A stretch of DNA of 11,894 nucleotides from JBBQTU01 sp038213005 (GTDB lineage: Bacteria > Planctomycetota > Phycisphaerae > Tepidisphaerales > Tepidisphaeraceae), in the NCBI GenBank assembly GCA_038213005.1, contig JBBQTU010000137.1:1-11894 (forward strand). The letters run 5' to 3'. The position numbers and the translations under genes were made by a program. Of this stretch, positions 7,211 to 11,894 are shown one piece after another. Under the pieces are notes generated by a model. It ran no database searches. It was given only the letters and a program-made list of their open reading frames with translations, and was not told the DNA's origin. Within the stretch, counting starts at the first letter, position 1; every line of letters starts with the position of its first letter.

Positions 7211-7591
7211 CTATGTCTCCATCGCGGCCGTCAGACGCTGGGTTGCCTTGGGCGTCCGCAGTTCCGACTTGCCGAATCCCGGGATGGCTCCTGCACGCTC
7301 GGCGGCCGCCTGGGCGTCGGGGTAGTCGCTGATCAGCATCAGCTTCACATCCGGATGGCTGGCATGCACCTCTGCGAGGAGTTGCACGCCCTCGTAGGTG
7401 CTGAACAGGCCATCGAGCTGGCGGTTGACCAGAAACAGGTCTGGCAGAGGCAAGGTCCGGAGCGCCTGCGTCAGCGCGGTGTCGTCATTGATCCGCTTGA
7501 TGACGGCTGTGGAATCAGCGAGGCGCACGGCCTGGATGAGATAACTGCAGTCGGCGCTGCAATGGCCGACGAGAAACACGTGTTTGGGCAT
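7211..7591 (-). CDS. Stand-alone receiver-like (pseudo-receiver) protein
   Basis: This 126-residue protein has the alternating strand/helix pattern of a response-regulator receiver domain and no output domain. Strand 1 is HVFLVGH. The strand 3 region PDLFLVNRQLDG (50-61) has Asn56 where the phosphorylated Asp normally sits. LMLISDY (84-90) supplies the conserved Ser88, and GFGK supplies Lys108. The N-terminal acidic pair that binds Mg is missing; the equivalent place reads GHCSADC. Ser and Lys are kept but the phospho-acceptor and metal ligands are lost, so I infer a pseudo-receiver that cannot be phosphorylated normally. The start at 7591 is supported by AAGGAG 8 bases upstream. It lies 55 bases after the E2 gene on the same strand and is probably the last gene of the dehydrogenase operon, which hints at a regulatory or scaffolding role there. 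Confidence 0.72.
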   Translation of the reverse strand: MPKHVFLVGHCSADCSYLIQAVRLADSTAVIKRINDDTALTQALRTLPLPDLFLVNRQLDGLFSTYEGVQLLAEVHASHPDVKLMLISDYPDAQAAAERAGAIPGFGKSELRTPKATQRLTAAMET

Positions 7592-7646
7592 ATGCCGACT
7601 CCTTGAATATTCTGCCAACGCCAGGCCCGGGCCTGGTGGGAAAGGC

Positions 7647-9005
7647 CTACGCCAGCATCAGGGCCGGCTCCTCCATCAGTTGTTTGAACGTACGCAGGAA
7701 CGTCGCGGCAGTGCTGCCGTCGACGACGCGGTGGTCGGCCGCAAGGCAGACGGTCATCATGGTGCGGACGACAATCTGGCCAGCGACGACGACCGGGCGC
7801 TGCTCGGCCGAGCCGACGGCGAGGATGCCGACTTCCGGCGGATTGATGATGGCAGTGAACTGGCGGATGCCGTAGCTGCCCAGGTTGCTGATGGTGAATG
7901 TTGCGCCGCTGAGTTCATCCTGCCGCAGCTTCTGGCGACGGGCGCGGTCGATCAAATCGGCCGACCGCTGGCGTATCTCCTTCAGTCCCATCTGCTCGAC
8001 GCTGCGGAGCACGGGCACGATGAGCCCATCAGCGAGGGCGACGGCGATCCCCAGATTCACATCACCATGGCGGGTGATCTGCTGGCCGTCGAACGTAGCA
8101 TTCATGTCGGGATGATCCAGCAAGGTGACGGCCAGCGCCTTGGCGAGGAAATCCGCGATCGAAAGACGGATGCCCTGCTTCTCGAGCGACTCGTTGAGCT
8201 TGGCCCGAAGGCCGTTTACCTGCTCACAGTCGATGTCGACCATCTCGTAAAAATGGGGGATGTTCTGCTTGGACATCTGGAGGCGATGGGCGATAACGCT
8301 GCGGATCTTGGTCATCGCCAGCACTTCCTTCTTGCCCGAGCCCACCCGGGCGGGCATCGCCGGTGCGGCAGGCACCGGCAGCGGAGCCACGGCCGGCGAT
8401 GGGGCCGCGGGCACTTTGACGGTAGCGCCCGGCTTGTGCTGGGCGGCTTGCTCAACGTCGCGCTGGATGATCCGACCGTTGGGACCGGATCCTGTGACGG
8501 CGGTCAGATCGATATTCAGTTCCTCGGCGAGTCTCTTGGCCAAGGGAGAAACGGCCACGCGTCCACCGGCGGCAGAAGCATCGCGGGGGGCAGATTGCGC
8601 GGGGGGCTGGGCAGCGGGCGACACCTGCTCGGACGGCGCGGCAGCGGTGGCTCCCTCCTCGCCCAACTCCTGGGGCAGCGGCGACTCGGAGGCTGGCAGA
8701 TCCGCTTCGACCGCCTTGGCCTGGTGACCCGCCAGTGCAGTCTCTTTCACCGCGGCAGGATCCTCACCCGCGACAGCCAGCACGGCAATGGTCTGGCCGA
8801 CCTTAACCTTCTGGCCTTCGTCGATCGCGATCCATGCCAGCTTGCCGTCCTCGAAGGCCTCCATCGGCATGGTGGCCTTGTCGGTTTCGATGTCGGCGAT
8901 CTCCTCGCCCTGCTTGACGGCATCGCCCTCCTTCTTCTTCCACTTGACCAGAGTTCCTTCGGTCATGGTGTCCGAGAGCTGGGGCATGGTGATTTCGGTC
9001 GGCAT
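7647..9005 (-). CDS. pdhC: Pyruvate dehydrogenase complex E2, dihydrolipoamide acetyltransferase
   Basis: This 452-residue cytoplasmic enzyme transfers the acetyl group from E1-bound intermediates, through a swinging lipoyl arm, to coenzyme A. Domains are in the usual order. One lipoyl domain (about residues 1-78) has the lipoylated Lys43 in ETDKATM. A long Ala/Pro-rich linker follows. The E1/E3-binding domain (about 149-183) contains VSPLAKRLAEE and GSGPNGRIIQRDV. After a second linker comes the catalytic domain (about 225-452), ending with the active-site motif DHRVVDG (424-430). I chose the ATG at 9005 because the lipoyl domain begins there and GGGAAGGAAC sits just upstream; the frame is open to 9068 but the extra residues are not family-like. 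It is third in an E1 alpha, E1 beta, E2 operon. An acetoin or other 2-oxo-acid dehydrogenase E2 is the main alternative. Confidence 0.93.
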   Translation of the reverse strand: MPTEITMPQLSDTMTEGTLVKWKKKEGDAVKQGEEIADIETDKATMPMEAFEDGKLAWIAIDEGQKVKVGQTIAVLAVAGEDPAAVKETALAGHQAKAVEADLPASESPLPQELGEEGATAAAPSEQVSPAAQPPAQSAPRDASAAGGRVAVSPLAKRLAEELNIDLTAVTGSGPNGRIIQRDVEQAAQHKPGATVKVPAAPSPAVAPLPVPAAPAMPARVGSGKKEVLAMTKIRSVIAHRLQMSKQNIPHFYEMVDIDCEQVNGLRAKLNESLEKQGIRLSIADFLAKALAVTLLDHPDMNATFDGQQITRHGDVNLGIAVALADGLIVPVLRSVEQMGLKEIRQRSADLIDRARRQKLRQDELSGATFTISNLGSYGIRQFTAIINPPEVGILAVGSAEQRPVVVAGQIVVRTMMTVCLAADHRVVDGSTAATFLRTFKQLMEEPALMLA

Positions 9006-9091
9006 GATGGTTCCTTCCCTATCAGAGATTTTGCATACTGACGTTTGCTGATATCCCGAACCGGGCACTTACGTCCCCCGCTCGCTGGCAC

Positions 9092-9105
9092 TGCTATCGA
9101 TAGCA
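9092..9105. repeat. Perfect 14-bp palindrome across the E1 beta stop codon
   Basis: TGCTATCGATAGCA is its own reverse complement and includes the TAG stop of the E1 beta gene. It begins the 88-base gap before E2. It is short and may be chance, or it may stabilise or process the transcript between the two genes. Confidence 0.35.
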
Positions 9106-10071
9106 CACTTCCGCAGCGGCGGCCACGACCTTCTCCACGCTGGGCTGCATGAGCACCTCCAGGTGGTGGTTGTACGGCGACGGCGCATCCTCGCTGCAAA
9201 CACGCCGCACGGGGGCATCGAGGTCATCGAATGTCAACGCATAAACGCGTTCCATGATCCCGGCGCCCATCCCGCAATACGGCCAATCTTCATCGACAAT
9301 CACACAGCGGTGGGTCTTGCGGACCGATTCGGCAACTGTCTGTTCATCCAGGGGGCGCAGAGTGCGAAGGTCCACCACCTCGGCATCGATGCCGATGGCC
9401 GCGAGTTCGCCGGCGGCCTTGAGGCACAGCTTCACGCACTTGGACCAGGCGATCAGCGTCACATCGGCGCCGGACTTCTTCACATCCGCCTTGCCGATGG
9501 GCAGGACATACTCGCCGGCCGGCACTTCGCCGCGGTCGTTTAGCATCAGTTCGGATTCGAGGAAGATCACGGGATCATCGCAGCGGATAGCGCTCTTGAG
9601 CAGGCCTTTGGCGTCATAGGGTGTGGCCGGCGCGACGACCACCAGGCCAGGAATGCGGCTATAGACCGCGTCCATGCGATGGCTGTGCGTCGCTCCGAGC
9701 TGATGGGCGATGCCGTTGCCTCCGCGAAAGACGATCGGAATCTTGAACTGGCCGCCGCTCATGTAGCGGATATTGGCGGCGTTATTGACGAGCTGGTCGA
9801 TCGCGACCCAGGAGAAGCTCCAACTCATGAACTCGACGATCGGGCGCAGGCCGCACATGGCAGCGCCGACACCCAGGCCGCAGAATCCACCCTCGCTGAT
9901 CGGCGTGTCGATCACGCGCATCGGCCCAAAGCGGGCGAGCATCCCCTCACTGATTTTGTAGGCGCCGTTGTACTGCCCCACTTCCTCGCCCATGAGAAAG
10001 ACGTTGGGGTCGCGTTCCATTTCCTCCGTCATCGCCTGGCGGAGAGCTTCACGATATTGAATCTCAGGCAT
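9094..10071 (-). CDS. pdhB: Pyruvate dehydrogenase E1 component, beta subunit
   Basis: This 325-residue protein is the usual length for E1 beta of alpha2beta2 2-oxo-acid dehydrogenases. With E1 alpha it binds thiamine diphosphate, decarboxylates pyruvate and reductively acetylates the E2 lipoyl group. Family landmarks are FLMGEEVGQYNGAYK (25-39, with the Glu that activates the cofactor), RVIDTPISEGGFCGLGVGAA, EFMSWSFSWVAIDQ, NIRYMSGGQ, VFRGGNG, and then VVDLRTLRPLD in the C-terminal transketolase-type domain. The end reads SPYNHHLE where many relatives have PYAxxLE. The ATG at 10071 has only a weak ribosome site (GAGTG) but matches the family N-terminus MPEIQYREAL. It lies 59 bases after E1 alpha and 88 before E2. 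Acetoin dehydrogenase beta is the closest alternative. Confidence 0.93.
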   Translation of the reverse strand: MPEIQYREALRQAMTEEMERDPNVFLMGEEVGQYNGAYKISEGMLARFGPMRVIDTPISEGGFCGLGVGAAMCGLRPIVEFMSWSFSWVAIDQLVNNAANIRYMSGGQFKIPIVFRGGNGIAHQLGATHSHRMDAVYSRIPGLVVVAPATPYDAKGLLKSAIRCDDPVIFLESELMLNDRGEVPAGEYVLPIGKADVKKSGADVTLIAWSKCVKLCLKAAGELAAIGIDAEVVDLRTLRPLDEQTVAESVRKTHRCVIVDEDWPYCGMGAGIMERVYALTFDDLDAPVRRVCSEDAPSPYNHHLEVLMQPSVEKVVAAAAEVCYR

Positions 10072-10130
10072 TTCACACTCGCTTGCTATCTGGCTGGTCG
10101 GTTGCGCCAGGCACCACTGACGTTCGCCGT

Positions 10131-11171
10131 CTAGGTCTTTTCCAGAGGATACGTCTCAGAGTAGACGTCCTTGAAAAGGTCGGCCGGTTCAGGATTGGGA
10201 CTCTGCTCGGCGAAACGCACGGCCTCATCCATGAGCTTACGGATCTCGCCTTCCATCAGGCCGAGTGAGTCGTCGTCAACCAGCCCCTCCCGGCGAAGAC
10301 GCTGTTCGTAGATCGCGATCGGATCACGGAGGCGAGCCTTTTCCATCTCTTCCTTCGTGCGGTATTTCATGGCATCGGACATCGAGTGGCCGCGGAAGCG
10401 GTAGGTATTGGCAACCAGATACGTCGGCCCTTCGCCAGCGCGGGCACGGTCGGCCGCCCGCCCCACCACATCCACCACCTCGTCAATATCGTTCCCGTCA
10501 AAGGCCGCGTAAGGCATATTGTAGCCGCTGCCTCGACGTTCGAGATCGCGTTCAGCGCTCGATCGCTCCACCTGCGTGCCCATCGCCATGTGGTTGTTCT
10601 CGACGATGAAGATGGCCGGCAGTTTCCACAGGCTCGCGAGGTTCAGCGTCTCGTTATGCACACCCTGGTTGATCGCACCGTCGCCGAACAGCGTGAATGA
10701 CACGCCGCCGGTGTGCCTGTATTGCTGGGCAAACGCCGCCCCGGCCCCCAGCGGAATCTGCGACCCCACGATGCCGTGGCCGCCAAGATTTCCCGCCTCG
10801 GCCTGGAAAAAATGCATCGAACCGCCCTTGCCTTTGGAACACCCGGTCACCTTGCCGAACATCTCGGCCATGGCGGACTTCGGCTCCATCCCCAGCGCCA
10901 GGGAATGTCCGTGATCCCGGTATGCCGTGACCAGGTAGTCCTTGCCCTTCTGAAAGATCGCGGAGATGCCGGCCGCGACCGCTTCTTGCCCACTATATAG
11001 ATGACAGAACCCGCCGATCCGCTGGCCGGGCCTGGTGTACTCCTGGTACGTGCGCTCCTCAAACCGCCGGATCAGCATCATCAAGCGAAGCAGCTCGCGC
11101 CTCGCCTGGGCATCGGCCACATCGGACGTTGATTTCACAGCGGGCTCTTCTTCCACAGCAACACCATTCAT
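10131..11171 (-). CDS. pdhA: Pyruvate dehydrogenase E1 component, alpha subunit
   Basis: This 346-residue protein is the thiamine-diphosphate-binding subunit that starts oxidative decarboxylation of pyruvate. The cofactor motif is clear: GDGAINQG at 163-170, followed by VHNETLNLASLWKLP and ending in ENN (191-193). Also typical are RRFEERTYQEY, GFCHLYSGQEAV (54-65), YRDHGHSLALG, GKGGSMHFF and the active-site loop RFRGHSMSD (258-266). The first 20 or so residues, rich in Glu and Val, are a variable leader. The ATG at 11171 has GGAG 6 bases upstream. It is the first gene of the E1 alpha, E1 beta, E2, receiver-like cluster, and a promoter candidate lies about 50 bases upstream. Acetoin dehydrogenase alpha is the main alternative; the E1 family call itself is secure. 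Confidence 0.94.
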   Translation of the reverse strand: MNGVAVEEEPAVKSTSDVADAQARRELLRLMMLIRRFEERTYQEYTRPGQRIGGFCHLYSGQEAVAAGISAIFQKGKDYLVTAYRDHGHSLALGMEPKSAMAEMFGKVTGCSKGKGGSMHFFQAEAGNLGGHGIVGSQIPLGAGAAFAQQYRHTGGVSFTLFGDGAINQGVHNETLNLASLWKLPAIFIVENNHMAMGTQVERSSAERDLERRGSGYNMPYAAFDGNDIDEVVDVVGRAADRARAGEGPTYLVANTYRFRGHSMSDAMKYRTKEEMEKARLRDPIAIYEQRLRREGLVDDDSLGLMEGEIRKLMDEAVRFAEQSPNPEPADLFKDVYSETYPLEKT

Positions 11172-11222
11172 CCTGAACTCCGTCTATCTTCGCACCATTT
11201 CACGAGTTATCTCAGTTCACTA

Positions 11223-11252
11223 ATCATAGCAGCCTGATCCGCAGTCTGTCAC
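11223..11252 (-). promoter_or_regulatory. Candidate sigma70-type promoter for the pdh operon
   Basis: Read on the minus strand, GTGACA (11252 to 11247, five of six matches to TTGACA), an 18-base spacer, then TATGAT (11228 to 11223). It would give a leader of about 45 bases before the pdhA ATG at 11171. Planctomycete promoters are poorly defined, so this is a pattern match only. A perfect TATAAT at 11278-11273 has no good -35 partner. Confidence 0.42.
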
Positions 11253-11320
11253 CGCCAAGGTCACTTTACGGGATTATAGGCGTTGTCGGCAAATCATGCC
11301 GCGCCCCGCCGTGCCAGGCC

Positions 11321-11341
11321 TGCCCGTTTTTCCGGGCACGC
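11321..11341. repeat. REP-like palindrome, copy 2
   Basis: TGCCCG-TTTTTC-CGGGCA has a 6-bp perfect stem followed by CGC. The stem and right flank match the copies at 131 and 11655, while the loop is T-rich here and A-rich there. Confidence 0.6.
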
Positions 11342-11403
11342 AATTTCCTAACCCCACGGGGCGGCATTCTCGCGATTTCTTAGCCCCAACGGGGCGGCAT
11401 TCT
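11339..11403. repeat. Tandem duplication of a 32/33-base unit
   Basis: Units at 11339-11370 and 11371-11403 are directly adjacent. Both run CGC(A/G)ATTTC(C/T)TA(A/G)CCCCA, then CGGGGCGGCATTCT, differing at three positions and one inserted A. Each contains a small CCCC/GGGG hairpin. The first unit starts inside the right flank of REP-like copy 2. Confidence 0.65.
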
Positions 11404-11445
11404 TAAGCCCAGAGTAAGCGTACGCGCGCAGCCCTGGGTAAGTGT

Positions 11446-11558
11446 CCGGCGCATCAATAACTGGCAGGAATGGCGCGATGATCTTTTCTTCCTCCTCCCC
11501 ATGCGGGAGGCTGGGAGGGGGTTGGCCTCTCTGAGCCGGACGGTTATTGATGCGCCGG
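11446..11558. repeat. 113-bp element bounded by perfect 16-bp inverted repeats (MITE/REPIN-like)
   Basis: CCGGCGCATCAATAAC at 11446-11461 is exactly the reverse complement of 11543-11558. The 81-base interior contains a second hairpin (CCTCC...GGGAGG at about 11493-11510). No coding capacity is seen. Size and shape fit a small non-autonomous palindromic element. Target-site duplications are not evident. Confidence 0.6.
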
Positions 11559-11654
11559 TCCTACGAACCATTCACCTTGAATGAGCCCTGAAAAGGCGAC
11601 ACCTCTTTCAGCACCGTATTCGCTCCAACCACTCGCTAACGCGCAACTTGCATC

Positions 11655-11677
11655 TGCCCAGAAAAACGGGCACGCCC
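11655..11677. repeat. REP-like palindrome, copy 3
   Basis: TGCCC-AGAAAAAC-GGGCA is followed by CGCCC, the same right flank as copy 1 at 131-152. The stem is 5 bp with an A-rich loop. Confidence 0.55.
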
Positions 11678-11732
11678 TTCTTAACACTGCAGCGCAAGTC
11701 CACTGCGCATCCTCAAAGTGGGGCAGGCCGCC

Positions 11733-11859
11733 TCGGCCGCCCATTTCTTTGCCGACAGATCACGCTTGAGGACGCCGGTGGAACATGGAAGCACTTTGAC
11801 GTGAATCTGGGTTATCGGAGTGCCGACTGTCGCGGCAAGGGCACGAAATGGGCGGCCGA
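11733..11859. repeat. 127-bp segment bounded by perfect 15-bp inverted repeats
   Basis: TCGGCCGCCCATTTC at 11733-11747 is exactly the reverse complement of 11845-11859. GC-rich sequence of related character (GGGCAGGC) lies just outside both arms, at 11721 and 11879, so the element may extend beyond the right window edge. No gene is visible inside. Confidence 0.55.
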
Positions 11860-11894
11860 TCCGCCACGGCGAGATGCTGGGCAGGCGGCCGGCC

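Larger units (their letters stand above)
11279..11894. other. Gene-free, repeat-rich region upstream of the pdh promoter
   Basis: No convincing gene is present. Short open frames exist on both strands, but they run through palindromes and tandem copies and have no recognisable domain or ribosome site. The region holds two REP-like palindromes, a 32/33-base tandem duplication, two inverted-repeat-bounded segments and a bulged hairpin (11588-11611, CTGAAAAGG paired with CCTCTTTCAG). It looks like accumulated small non-autonomous repeats. Confidence 0.6.

Noticed and set aside
7584..9041. 485-codon open frame on the plus strand, opposite the E2 gene
   Set aside because: It is the antisense shadow of a clear E2 acyltransferase gene. 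Long antisense frames are common in high-GC coding DNA, and this one shows no family motif, only Gly/Arg/His-rich low-complexity sequence.
9006..9068. N-terminal extension of E2 to the first ATG at 9068
   Set aside because: The lipoyl domain and a strong ribosome site place the start at 9005; the extra residues contain no family-like sequence.
11273..11278. Perfect TATAAT on the minus strand as the pdh promoter
   Set aside because: No reasonable -35 hexamer sits 16-18 bases upstream (CGGCAT at best). The pair at 11223-11252 is better on both elements.
11339..11403. Possible start of a CRISPR array
   Set aside because: The two copies are directly adjacent, with no spacer between them, and no further units or cas genes follow.
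11380..11744. Two short minus-strand open frames (11380-11571 and 11544-11744)
   Set aside because: They run through the tandem repeat and inverted-repeat elements, lack ribosome sites and read as Arg/Pro-rich or Cys/Trp-rich noise.

Overview
The window is high-GC bacterial DNA, most likely from a planctomycete and probably class Phycisphaerae. This placement rests on protein features, not on a marker gene. A large exported protein carries a LEPR-XLL-type N-terminal motif (LEQRQMLS) followed by a dockerin-like block built on repeated VNTADQLI motifs. Ala/Gly-rich secreted proteins and palindromic intergenic repeats fit the same group. Every gene I can support is on the minus strand, so the window is transcribed from right to left.

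Right end (11172-11894): no gene. About 570 bases of it are packed with palindromes, tandem copies and inverted-repeat-bounded elements, and a candidate promoter lies next to pdhA. Next comes a pyruvate dehydrogenase-type operon, read leftwards: E1 alpha (10131-11171), E1 beta (9094-10071), E2 acyltransferase (7647-9005), then a small stand-alone receiver-like protein (7211-7591) whose phospho-acceptor Asp is replaced by Asn. Together E1 and E2 would decarboxylate pyruvate (or a related 2-oxo acid or acetoin) and pass the acyl group to CoA. The E3 lipoamide dehydrogenase is not in the window.

Middle (5691-7049): a secreted alpha/beta hydrolase of the esterase/feruloyl-esterase type, with a C-terminal beta-rich extension. 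It is followed by a 1103-residue exported multidomain protein (2113-5424) with an N-terminal dockerin-bearing block, a fibronectin type III domain, two Asp-rich calcium-type segments and a C-terminal domain with a possible His...Cys hydrolase arrangement. Its 3' end overlaps the start of a lipoprotein gene (1478-2149). A SUKH (SMI1/KNR4) protein (665-1315) follows after a 162-base gap that holds a perfect 16-bp hairpin. Large exported protein, lipoprotein and SUKH protein together resemble a toxin/immunity arrangement. That is a hypothesis.

Left end (1-474): a small secreted protein whose C-terminus appears to have been replaced at a palindromic repeat. Beyond the junction is a short reading frame resembling the C-terminal part of a REP-associated tyrosine transposase (RAYT). 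The same palindrome type recurs twice in the right-end repeat cluster, so both edges of the window seem shaped by one repeat family.
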